Source: Lachnospiraceae bacterium (GTDB lineage Bacteria > Bacillota_A > Clostridia > Lachnospirales > Lachnospiraceae). From it: a DNA stretch of 5,750 bases. Below, piece after piece: positions 1 through 5,742 of the stretch. The stretch is taken from NCBI GenBank assembly GCA_017391465.1, contig JAFOYH010000049.1, forward strand, positions 1-5,750, read 5' to 3'. A model generated the notes under the pieces. The model saw only the letters and a program-made list of their open reading frames with translations, ran no database searches and was not told the origin of the DNA. Numbering within the stretch: the first letter of the stretch is position 1; each line of letters begins with the position of its first letter. The position numbers were made by a program, and so were the translations under genes.

Positions 1-1
1 T

Positions 2-967
2 GGTCAGGAACCAAAAGAAAGTTCATTCTCTTTTTCATCTGTTAAAGGTGATATACGCATGTGGGATTATAAAGTGCATACCATGCCTTTGAAAAATGAG
101 ACAAAAGGCATGCCCTGGAATCTGATTTATGAGGCATTGGGGGCCATTGACCTGAAGCGTTGTTTTTTGGGCGAAGATGTATTGAATGATCACGAGATCA
201 AAGCATTGAAGATTTATGACTTCTTATGTCCGTATTTACAGCTTTATCTGGACCCGATGACAAAGATTGGTTTTGGTAAATCTACGGTTCTTTATACGTC
301 CAGTGCATTTAACGCGGGGCTCGAGATGACGACGATGAAACAGGCGGCTGTTTTTTTTGACGGCCTTGGCATGAAACGGCTGTCAGGTTTATTTTTAAAA
401 GGTGAGTGTAATGACCGGGAATTGATCCAGGAACTTTTATATACTATGTATTCCATTAAAGGGAATATTATTTATCGTACATTGAAACAGCTTATAGATG
501 CCTGTGGTAAAGATTATCCGGGATTATATGAATATGACAGAGATATGAGAAAGTTTCATGCTTATATCAAAGAAAAGATTCAGAAGATTTTTACAGAGCA
601 TGGGTGGTCAGGCACATATCCATCGTATATGATGAAAGTAGAACCGAATTTTGTTGAAGTTTCGAATGTGTATAAACGCCAGTATGCTTATTTGAATGAA
701 AAGGCAAAGTTTATTTATTTTGATTTTGTTGAAACGATTACCGATGGCGAACTGTGTGTGATACCTGTCACGGGAATGATTTTACCAAAGAACGCGAATA
801 TTGATTATCGTAAACGTTCGGGTTTGGAATGCTTTTTCTTGGATGGTGGACGTCGCAATGGGGCGATTATTGAGGATCTGGCTGTGTCAGAAAGTATGAC
901 AGTGAATGAAATACGCTGCAAGATGAAACAGTTCGCTGCGATTTTAGACAATCAGACAGGTTGTTAA
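2..967 (+). CDS. Uncharacterised protein, 5'-truncated by the window edge
   Basis: I do not recognise this protein. The frame that ends at the TAA at 965-967 stays open without a stop to the left edge (19 codons before the ATG at 59), so the gene probably begins outside the window and this is its C-terminal 321 codons. The ATG at 59 has a fair Shine-Dalgarno-like AAAGGTGA at 44-51, so a 302-aa protein starting there cannot be excluded. Nothing suggests a signal peptide or membrane segment, so it is likely cytosolic. It is rich in Lys, Tyr and Met. The middle (about residues 115-180 counted from the ATG at 59) looks helical, and the last third reads as beta strands followed by a Gly/Arg turn (FFLDGGRRNG, about 259-268) and a C-terminal helix. 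A link to a Firmicutes DUF family such as DUF3878 is only a vague recollection. The riboflavin promoter lies downstream, so it is probably a separate transcription unit. Confidence 0.75.
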   Translation, partial: GQEPKESSFSFSSVKGDIRMWDYKVHTMPLKNETKGMPWNLIYEALGAIDLKRCFLGEDVLNDHEIKALKIYDFLCPYLQLYLDPMTKIGFGKSTVLYTSSAFNAGLEMTTMKQAAVFFDGLGMKRLSGLFLKGECNDRELIQELLYTMYSIKGNIIYRTLKQLIDACGKDYPGLYEYDRDMRKFHAYIKEKIQKIFTEHGWSGTYPSYMMKVEPNFVEVSNVYKRQYAYLNEKAKFIYFDFVETITDGELCVIPVTGMILPKNANIDYRKRSGLECFFLDGGRRNGAIIEDLAVSESMTVNEIRCKMKQFAAILDNQTGC

Positions 968-982
968 GTGTATACAATAGAG

Positions 983-1009
983 TTGAATTGATAAAAAGAA
1001 TCATTTCAA
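983..1009 (+). other. A/T-rich hairpin downstream of the first gene
   Basis: TTGAATTGAT at 983-992 pairs with ATCATTTCAA at 1000-1009, giving 9 of 10 pairs with one T-T mismatch and a 7-base loop. It lies 16 bases after the stop of the first gene. No U-tract follows (the next bases are TTGGAATAATT), so it is at best a weak terminator or a 3'-end structure, and in A/T-rich spacer it may be fortuitous. Confidence 0.25.
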
Positions 1010-1023
1010 TTGGAATAATTATA

Positions 1024-1052
1024 TTGACAAATCATAAAATATCACGTATATT
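1024..1052 (+). promoter_or_regulatory. Sigma-70/SigA-type promoter of the riboflavin operon
   Basis: The -35 box TTGACA (1024-1029) is a perfect consensus. It is followed by a 17-base spacer and a -10 box TATATT (1047-1052), five of six matches to TATAAT. Transcription would start near 1059-1061, about 12 bases before the FMN aptamer, which is the expected geometry for a riboswitch-controlled rib operon. I see no operator-like palindrome over the promoter, so regulation is inferred to be mainly by the riboswitch. Confidence 0.85.
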
Positions 1053-1072
1053 ATTACCAACAATTGAATCAA
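1051..1072 (+). repeat. Direct repeat, upstream copy
   Basis: The 13 bases ACAATTGAATCAA at 1060-1072 recur exactly at 1438-1450. Both are preceded by TTATTA, with four extra bases in this copy, so the full match is about 18 bases with one 4-base indel. This copy overlaps the -10 box and predicted start of transcription. The two copies bracket the whole riboswitch and terminator leader. Confidence 0.6.
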
Positions 1073-1180
1073 CACTTCAGGGCAGGGTGAGATTCCCTAC
1101 CGGCGGTATAGCCCGCGAGCCGTAAGGCATGATTCGGTGAAACTCCGAGGCCGACAGTATAGTCTGGATGGAAGAAGTAG
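1073..1180 (+). promoter_or_regulatory. FMN riboswitch aptamer (RFN element)
   Basis: The conserved RFN core is plain: GGGCAGGGTGAGATTCCC, ACCGGCGGTATAGCCCGCGAGCC, the GGTGAAACTCCGAGGCCGACAGT block and AGTCTGGATGGAAGAAG. The six-way junction can be drawn: P1 1074-1078 with 1174-1178, P2 GGGC 1080-1083 with GCCC 1111-1114, P3 AGGG 1084-1087 with CCCT 1095-1098, P4 GCC 1119-1121 with GGC 1126-1128 (short, GTAA loop), P5 1134-1137 with 1145-1148, and P6 GAC 1153-1155 with GTC 1162-1164. FMN binding is known to favour termination in Firmicutes ribD leaders. The terminator at 1214-1245 fits that mode, lowering expression of ribD-ribE-ribBA-ribH when FMN is plentiful. Confidence 0.98.
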
Positions 1181-1213
1181 TACACGATGCAAAGGTCATA
1201 TTGCGTTTATTTT

Positions 1214-1245
1214 GCTCTGGAATTTTAGGATTCCAGAGCTTTTTT
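1214..1245 (+). terminator. Riboswitch expression-platform terminator
   Basis: GCTCTGGAAT (1214-1223) pairs perfectly with ATTCCAGAGC (1230-1239) around a 6-base loop, and six T residues (1240-1245) follow. It starts 34 bases after the aptamer. The first eight bases of its 5' arm (1214-1221) can alternatively pair with TTCAGGGC at 1076-1083, which forms the 5' side of P1 and P2 of the aptamer (6 Watson-Crick and 2 G-U pairs). That gives a simple FMN-dependent choice between antiterminator and terminator. Confidence 0.95.
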
Positions 1246-1390
1246 AGTTAAAACCTTGGAAAACTTTGGTCAGGTTTACACATATTTTGAGTTGAAAGAT
1301 AAAGTGGATCTTTATAAAAACTATGAAATTGATGGAATTTGTATACAAACCGAAGGAAAAATAAGGATGAAGATGATGACGAGGCATTAA
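1229..1390 (+). other. Start-less open frame in the leader, possible gene remnant
   Basis: Between the two leader terminators one frame stays open from 1229 (after a TAG at 1226-1228) to a TAA at 1388-1390. From about 1244 it encodes some 48 residues, including FGQVYTYFELKDKVDLYKN and then EIDGICIQTEGKIRMK. Codons favour a purine first base, as in real genes. It has no ATG until 1367, where GAAGGA (1352-1357) could start the seven-residue peptide MKMMTRH. I do not recognise the sequence. It may be the 3' end of a lost gene that owned the terminator at 1399-1434, a short leader peptide, or chance. The rest of 1246-1472 shows no other gene. Confidence 0.25.
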
Positions 1391-1398
1391 AATGCATG

Positions 1399-1434
1399 AA
1401 CCCACAACCCTGAAATGAGTTGTGGGTTTTTTTT
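1399..1434 (+). terminator. Second intrinsic terminator, between riboswitch and ribD
   Basis: AACCCACAAC (1399-1408) pairs perfectly with GTTGTGGGTT (1419-1428) around a 10-base loop. The run of eight T residues (1427-1434) includes the last two stem bases. This is a well-formed rho-independent terminator, 38 bases before the ribD start and about 155 bases after the riboswitch terminator. It is not part of a normal FMN expression platform. I found no strong upstream complement for either arm, so there is no evident antiterminator. The long loop may make it leaky. Confidence 0.85.
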
Positions 1435-1450
1435 ATTACAATTGAATCAA
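1433..1450 (+). repeat. Direct repeat, downstream copy
   Basis: This is the second copy of the repeat at 1051-1072: TTATTA followed by CAATTGAATCAA, without the four extra bases of the upstream copy. It lies directly after the second terminator and just before the ribD Shine-Dalgarno site (1458-1463). Sequence outside the two copies is not similar. Confidence 0.6.
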
Positions 1451-1472
1451 GAAATTAGAAAGGCTGGTTAAT

Positions 1473-2606
1473 ATGAACGTAAACCGAGATGTTCGAAGTC
1501 AGAAGGAAACAGACGAAATGTATATGGATCATGCACTCAAACTGGCACTCAAAGGGCAGGGCATGACAACACCCAATCCCATGGTTGGCGCGGTTATTAT
1601 AAAGAATGGAAGAATTATTGGTGAAGGCTATCATGCAAAAGCCGGTGAACGTCATGCGGAAGTGGTTGCCATAGAAAATGCAATCGAAGTAGTGACAGGA
1701 GCAACCTTGTATGTAACCCTGGAGCCTTGTTCCCATTATGGAAAGACACCACCATGTACAGAACTGATTATTGAAAAGGATATTGAAAGGGTAGTTATAG
1801 CTGTTTTAGATCCCAACCCGATGGTTGCAGGCAGAGGTGTAAAGCGACTTCGGGAATGTGGCATTTCAGTGACGGTAGGCGTGCTTGAAAAACAGGCACA
1901 AAGGTTGAATGAAGTATTTATGAAATATATTGTAACAAAAAGGCCTTTTGTGGTATACAAATCGGCCATGTCTCTGGATGGGAAGATTGCCACATCCACG
2001 GGGGAATCCCAGTGGATCACCTGTGAAGAATCCCGAAAGGATTCCCATAGTTTAAGACATATATATACAGGGATTATGGTGGGCATAGGGACAGTTCTGG
2101 CAGACGATCCATTACTTAATTGCCGGATGGATGGTGGAAAACAACCGGTTCGTATTGTGGTAGACAGCAGTTTGAGAATACCAGAAGAGTCCAGACTGGT
2201 TCAGACGGCAGATACATATCCGTTAATTGTGGCAACTACATCCAAAGGAAACGAAGCGAAGAAAAGGAGACTTCGAGCCTATGGAGCGAATGTCTGGAAT
2301 ATGCCATCGGATGAACAAGGACGTGTAGATTTGCCTGGCCTAATGAAATGTCTTGGAGAAAATGAAGTGGACAGTCTAATCATTGAAGGTGGAGGAACAT
2401 TGGCAGAGCAGGCTTTGAATGTTGGGATTGTGGATAAGATGATTGTTTACATTGCACCGCAGATCATTGGAGGTAAGGATGCCAAAACACCCGTGGAAGG
2501 AAAAGGTATTCAGTGTTTGAGTGATGCGTGGAAATTACAGGAATGGTCAAGTCAGATGATGGGGACTGATCTTAAAGTCAGTGGATATATCCGAAAGGAA
2601 AGGTGA
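1473..2606 (+). CDS. ribD: Bifunctional riboflavin deaminase/reductase RibD
   Basis: It carries out two cytosolic steps: deamination of the pyrimidine made by GTP cyclohydrolase II, then NADPH-dependent reduction of its ribosyl chain. The N-terminal deaminase domain (about residues 16-150) has the zinc site HAE (61-63) and PCSHYGKTPPC (85-95, Cys86 and Cys95). The reductase domain (about 158-372) shows KSAMSLDGKIAT (163-174), GIGTVLADDPLLNCR (204-218), EGGGTLAEQAL (305-315) and IAPQIIGG (327-334). Both domains look intact. The start at 1473 has GAAAGG (1458-1463) 9 bases upstream and gives 377 aa. The in-frame ATG at 1518 has AAGGAAA (1503-1509) 8 bases upstream and gives 362 aa, closer to the Bacillus subtilis protein (361 aa as I recall), so it is a real alternative. 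It is the first gene after the FMN riboswitch, and its stop is 3 bases before ribE. Confidence 0.97.
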   Translation: MNVNRDVRSQKETDEMYMDHALKLALKGQGMTTPNPMVGAVIIKNGRIIGEGYHAKAGERHAEVVAIENAIEVVTGATLYVTLEPCSHYGKTPPCTELIIEKDIERVVIAVLDPNPMVAGRGVKRLRECGISVTVGVLEKQAQRLNEVFMKYIVTKRPFVVYKSAMSLDGKIATSTGESQWITCEESRKDSHSLRHIYTGIMVGIGTVLADDPLLNCRMDGGKQPVRIVVDSSLRIPEESRLVQTADTYPLIVATTSKGNEAKKRRLRAYGANVWNMPSDEQGRVDLPGLMKCLGENEVDSLIIEGGGTLAEQALNVGIVDKMIVYIAPQIIGGKDAKTPVEGKGIQCLSDAWKLQEWSSQMMGTDLKVSGYIRKER

Positions 2607-2609
2607 AAA

Positions 2610-3269
2610 ATGTTTACAGGTATTATTGAAGAAATTGGTCAGATTAAACATATTGCTTTTGGAACAAAATCTTCCAGATTGATCATTTCTGCGGATAAAG
2701 TTTTGGATGATGTCAAGACAGGCGACAGCATATGTACAAATGGTGTTTGTCTCACAGTCAGTCGATATGGTTCCGATTATTTTGAAGCGGACGTTATGGC
2801 AGAAACCATGCGGCGTACCAATTTTAGAGAATTAAAATCAGGAGATAAAGTGAATCTGGAACGGGCGATGAAAATGAGTGACCGTTTTGGTGGTCATATT
2901 GTCAGTGGGCATGTGGATGGCACTGGGGTGATCGTGTCTATGAAAAAAGAAGATAATGCGGTTTGGGTCACTATTGGAACATCGACCGATATTTTGAAAT
3001 ATATCGTTGAAAAAGGGTCCATTACCATTGATGGGATTAGCCTGACAGTTGCCTATGTGGATCCTCATTTATTTAAAGTATCGATTATTCCTCATACAGG
3101 GGCACAGACAATGCTTCTTGGAAAGAAAGTCGGTGACCGAGTCAATCTGGAGAATGATCTGATTGGAAAATATGTGGAAAAAATGATGCAGAGTCAAGTG
3201 CAGAAAGTTGAAGAGAAAACAACGATTATCAATGAGGATTATTTAAGAAAATATGGATTTTGTTCCTAA
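2610..3269 (+). CDS. ribE: Riboflavin synthase, alpha subunit
   Basis: This enzyme dismutates two molecules of 6,7-dimethyl-8-ribityllumazine to riboflavin and the pyrimidine substrate of RibH. The protein (219 aa, usual length about 215) is two tandem lumazine-binding barrels. The first starts with the signature MFTGIIEE and has GVCLTV (45-50, Cys47). The second has RFGGHIVSGHVDGTG (92-106) leading in and DGISLTV (141-147, Ser144), which matches the Cys/Ser pair important in the E. coli enzyme. The C-terminal tail (about 187-219) should form the trimerisation helix. The Shine-Dalgarno AGGAAAGG (2596-2603) lies inside the end of ribD and the gap is only three bases, so the two genes are probably translationally coupled. 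Bacillus subtilis nomenclature also uses ribE for this gene; E. coli uses ribC. Confidence 0.97.
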   Translation: MFTGIIEEIGQIKHIAFGTKSSRLIISADKVLDDVKTGDSICTNGVCLTVSRYGSDYFEADVMAETMRRTNFRELKSGDKVNLERAMKMSDRFGGHIVSGHVDGTGVIVSMKKEDNAVWVTIGTSTDILKYIVEKGSITIDGISLTVAYVDPHLFKVSIIPHTGAQTMLLGKKVGDRVNLENDLIGKYVEKMMQSQVQKVEEKTTIINEDYLRKYGFCS

Positions 3270-3308
3270 ATACATCATTTAAAATACATAAAGAAAGAAG
3301 GAAAGACA

Positions 3309-4514
3309 ATGGCATTTGAATTTAATACGATTGAAGAAATTTTACAGGATTTACGTGATGGAAAAAACATTATTTTAGTGGATGATGAAGACCGTGAAAA
3401 TGAGGGGGATGTCATCTGTGCAGCAGAGTTTGCAACTTTGGAAAACATTAATTTTATGGCCGCATGGGCGAGAGGTTTAATTTGTATGCCAATGACAAAA
3501 GAGTATGCAGAGCGTTTGGAATTTCATCCGATGTGTGTCAAAAATACAGATAATCATGAAACTGCATTTACGGTATCTGTTGACCATATTGAAACATCGA
3601 CAGGGATATCTGCCTATGAACGTTCTATTACAGCCATGAAGATCGTCGAAGAAGGAGCGAAAGCAACGGATTTTCGTCGTCCGGGACATATGTTTCCGCT
3701 GGTCGCTAAAAATGGAGGCGTTATCGAACGTCGTGGACATACAGAAGCAACGGTTGACCTGATGAAAGCTGCAGGATTAAAACCAGTGGGCCTTTGCTGT
3801 GAAATTATGAGAGATGATGGTATGATGGCGCGTACACCAGATCTGATTGAATTTGCGAAGAAGCATCAATTGAAAATCGGAACTGTACAGGCTCTCGTTG
3901 ATTATCGAAAAACACATGAAACATTTGTAGAGTGTGTTGCCAAAGCTAAAATGCCAACCCGCTATGGCTATTTTGATATATATGGTTATATTAACAAACT
4001 GAATGGTGAACATCATGTGGCACTGGTCAAAGGAGATATCTGGGATGGAAATCCAGTGCTCTGCCGCGTACATTCGGAATGCCTGACTGGGGATGCCCTT
4101 GGATCTGCCCGGTGTGATTGTGGACAACAGTATGATGCGGCAATGAAAAAAATTGCAGAAGAAGGTCGTGGAGTTCTGCTTTATATGCGCCAGGAAGGTC
4201 GAGGCATTGGTCTTATTAATAAAATTCGTGCCTATGAACTTCAGGATCAGGGGCTTGATACGATTGAAGCCAATATTCGTCTTGGTTTTCCGGCCGATAT
4301 GCGTGATTATACCATCGGCACACAGATTCTTGTCGATCTTGGAATCCGTGAAATGCGCCTGATGACCAATAATCCGGAAAAAGTCTATGGCCTTGAGGGT
4401 TATGGTCTTTCCATCGTTGAACGTGTTCCGATTCAGATGGAGTCGGGGATTGACAATCTGTTCTATCTTAAGACAAAACAGGAAAAAATGGGGCACTGGC
4501 TTACTTATAAATAA
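3309..4514 (+). CDS. ribBA: DHBP synthase / GTP cyclohydrolase II fusion
   Basis: This bifunctional enzyme supplies both riboflavin precursors: DHBP from ribulose 5-phosphate (N-terminal half) and the pyrimidine from GTP (C-terminal half). The DHBP synthase domain (about residues 1-205) has the acidic loop [10 protein letters not shown] (25-34), [14 protein letters not shown] (79-92), RRPGHMFPL (123-131) and RRGHTEA (141-147, His144 metal ligand). The cyclohydrolase domain (about 206-401) has the zinc cysteines 258, 269 and 271 in [18 protein letters not shown], then RQEGRGIGL (294-302), Tyr309, Asp330 and Arg332 (catalytic in the E. coli enzyme) and TNNPEKV (353-359). Both active sites look complete, so neither half seems decayed. 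Length (401 aa) matches the family. GAAGG (3297-3301) lies 7 bases before the ATG, and the gap after ribE is 39 bases without a terminator. Confidence 0.98.
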   Translation: MAFEFNTIEEILQDLRDGKNIILVDDEDRENEGDVICAAEFATLENINFMAAWARGLICMPMTKEYAERLEFHPMCVKNTDNHETAFTVSVDHIETSTGISAYERSITAMKIVEEGAKATDFRRPGHMFPLVAKNGGVIERRGHTEATVDLMKAAGLKPVGLCCEIMRDDGMMARTPDLIEFAKKHQLKIGTVQALVDYRKTHETFVECVAKAKMPTRYGYFDIYGYINKLNGEHHVALVKGDIWDGNPVLCRVHSECLTGDALGSARCDCGQQYDAAMKKIAEEGRGVLLYMRQEGRGIGLINKIRAYELQDQGLDTIEANIRLGFPADMRDYTIGTQILVDLGIREMRLMTNNPEKVYGLEGYGLSIVERVPIQMESGIDNLFYLKTKQEKMGHWLTYK

Positions 4515-4546
4515 TTACTTACAAGATGAAAAAATTATGATAAAAT

Positions 4547-4551
4547 GGAGG
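4547..4551 (+). promoter_or_regulatory. Shine-Dalgarno that fixes the ribH start at 4560
   Basis: GGAGG lies 8 bases before the ATG at 4560. It overlaps the in-frame ATG at 4545, which itself has no good ribosome site, so the longer 158-residue version is unlikely. Confidence 0.9.
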
Positions 4552-4559
4552 ATATTAAA

Positions 4560-5021
4560 ATGAAAACAATCGAAGGAAAGTTGATTGCAGAAGGATTAAA
4601 AGTTGGGATTATTGTTGCGAGATTTAATGAGTTTATCGGTTCAAAACTTTTGAGTGGTGCCATTGATGGACTTGTACGTCATGGAATGGACGAATCGGAT
4701 ATTGAGGTTGCATGGGTGCCGGGGGCATTTGAGATTCCGGTCCTTGCACAGAAAATGGCACAGACGAAAAAATATGATGCGATCATCTGTTTAGGTGCAG
4801 TCATTCGAGGATCTACATCTCATTATGATTACGTTTGTGCAGAAGTATCAAAAGGTATTGCGTCCGTATCTCTGCAAGCCGGATTACCTGTGATGTTTGG
4901 TATATTGACAACGGATAATATAGAGCAGGCCATTGAGCGTGCTGGAACAAAAGCCGGAAATAAAGGCTATGATTGTGCAGTAGGAGCCATCGAACTGGCG
5001 AATCTTTTTCGCCAGTTATAA
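4560..5021 (+). CDS. ribH: 6,7-dimethyl-8-ribityllumazine synthase
   Basis: RibH condenses 5-amino-6-ribitylaminouracil with DHBP to give lumazine, the substrate of RibE. In bacilli it forms a 60-subunit shell around riboswitch-operon partner RibE, a known arrangement that may hold here. The protein is 153 aa from the ATG at 4560 and aligns from its first residue with Bacillus subtilis RibH (154 aa as I recall). Visible motifs are ARFNEFI (20-26, substrate-stacking Phe22), WVPGAFEIP (52-60), [14 protein letters not shown] (79-92, catalytic His88) and [21 protein letters not shown] (split at 113-133, Arg127 binding phosphate). The start is chosen because GGAGG at 4547-4551 sits 8 bases upstream and the family normally has no extra residues. 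An ATG at 4545 would add MEDIK. The gap after ribBA is 45 bases with no terminator. Its last codons form a perfect hairpin. Confidence 0.97.
   Translation: MKTIEGKLIAEGLKVGIIVARFNEFIGSKLLSGAIDGLVRHGMDESDIEVAWVPGAFEIPVLAQKMAQTKKYDAIICLGAVIRGSTSHYDYVCAEVSKGIASVSLQAGLPVMFGILTTDNIEQAIERAGTKAGNKGYDCAVGAIELANLFRQL
4993..5017 (+). other. Perfect hairpin in the last codons of ribH
   Basis: AACTGGCGAA (4993-5002) pairs with TTCGCCAGTT (5008-5017) around a 5-base loop TCTTT, ending one base before the stop codon. The 10-bp stem has a G/C core but is followed by ATAAAACATCC rather than a U-tract, so it is not a classical intrinsic terminator. It could stabilise the 3' end of the rib mRNA, mark a processing site, or reduce read-through into the phosphatase gene. 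Function is inference; the stem itself is seen directly. Confidence 0.5.
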
Positions 5022-5077
5022 AACATCCAAACACTTTAATCCTCACGAATAATAAATCAGTCTTTCGCATTTGATAT

Positions 5078-5083
5078 GGAAGG
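5078..5083 (+). promoter_or_regulatory. Shine-Dalgarno that fixes the HAD gene start at 5091
   Basis: GGAAGG lies 7 bases before the ATG at 5091 and overlaps the in-frame ATG at 5076, which has no purine-rich site of its own. The layout closely copies that of ribH. Confidence 0.85.
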
Positions 5084-5090
5084 TATTGAA

Positions 5091-5741
5091 ATGAAAAACA
5101 TTAAAACAGTTATCTTTGACTATGACGGTACATTACATAATAGTACGCGTATTTATGCCGACGCTTTTCGACAGGTTTATGATCGTATGGTCTATGATGG
5201 GGTTGCACCAAAGAGACAATTTACGGATGATGAGATCACCATATGGCTGGGATACAGTGCACAGGATATGTGGCAGGCATTTATGCCGGAATTGTCTATG
5301 CGGGACCAGATGTACTATTCAAAAGAGATTGGTCAGATCATGACTCTTAAGATAAAAAATAAACAGGCCGTGCTCTATGATGGTGCATTGGAGACTTTGT
5401 CTTACCTGAGGGACAAAGGATATCATGTATTGTATCTGAGTAACTGTGGACATCAGTTCATGTCCATGCATGCGGAAGTTTTTCATTTACATGATTATTT
5501 TGAACATATGTATTGTTCCGGGGACTATGATAATAAACCGAAATATGAAATTTTTAATATAATCAAAGAACAGTATCCGGGAGAGTATCTGATGGTCGGT
5601 GACAGGTTCCATGACATGGAGATTGCAAAATATCATAAGATCTATACGGCTGGCTGTTCCTATGGATTTGGCAGACAGCATGAGATTGAACATGCAGATG
5701 TTATTTTGAATGATATTCGGGATTTGCAGAAATTATTATAA
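5091..5741 (+). CDS. HAD-superfamily phosphatase (subfamily IA-like)
   Basis: This is a 216-aa cytosolic haloacid-dehalogenase-type hydrolase with all four motifs: FDYDGT (9-14; nucleophile Asp10, acid/base Asp12), LSN (116-118; Ser117), the lysine of NKPK (148-151; probably Lys149) and VGDRFHDME (169-177; Asp171 and Asp175 binding Mg2+). A helical cap of about 80 residues lies between motifs I and II, as in phosphoglycolate phosphatase and beta-phosphoglucomutase relatives. The substrate cannot be read from sequence. It lies 69 bases after ribH with no clear promoter or U-tract terminator between, so it may be read from the rib operon. That makes it a candidate for the dephosphorylation step before RibH, known to use HAD enzymes elsewhere (for example YcsE in Bacillus subtilis, of a different HAD subclass). 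The start at 5091 is chosen from its Shine-Dalgarno; the ATG at 5076 would add five residues (MEGIE). Confidence 0.9.
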   Translation: MKNIKTVIFDYDGTLHNSTRIYADAFRQVYDRMVYDGVAPKRQFTDDEITIWLGYSAQDMWQAFMPELSMRDQMYYSKEIGQIMTLKIKNKQAVLYDGALETLSYLRDKGYHVLYLSNCGHQFMSMHAEVFHLHDYFEHMYCSGDYDNKPKYEIFNIIKEQYPGEYLMVGDRFHDMEIAKYHKIYTAGCSYGFGRQHEIEHADVILNDIRDLQKLL

Positions 5742-5742
5742 A

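Noticed and set aside
82..112. Inverted repeat CATGCCTTT / AAAGGCATG (9 bp, 13-base loop) near the ATG at 59
   Set aside because: It lies inside coding sequence, has a long loop and no U-tract, and nothing ties it to regulation; probably chance.
1275..1303. Possible promoter TTTACA, 17 bases, GATAAA in the leader
   Set aside because: The -10 box is poor (4 of 6) and any transcript would still meet the terminator at 1399-1434 before ribD.
1338..1349. Perfect 12-base palindrome TTTGTATACAAA between the leader terminators
   Set aside because: It could be an operator half-site pair, but there is no nearby promoter for it to control and short A/T palindromes are common here.
1246..1400. Second riboswitch or T-box before the second terminator
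   Set aside because: No T-box sequence (AGGGTGG-ACCGCG) and no conserved motif of a riboswitch class known to me is visible.
3777..4496. Long open frame of 239 codons on the - strand opposite ribBA
   Set aside because: It lies wholly opposite a strongly conserved enzyme, has low-complexity His/Phe/Ile-rich content and no family likeness; a shadow of ribBA.
4515..4541. Promoter with -10 box TATGAT (4536-4541) before ribH
   Set aside because: No acceptable -35 box at the right spacing, and transcription would start on the ribH Shine-Dalgarno.
5022..5075. Promoter or terminator between ribH and the HAD gene
   Set aside because: No paired -35/-10 boxes and no stem followed by a U-tract in this spacer; the only structure is the hairpin within the ribH end.
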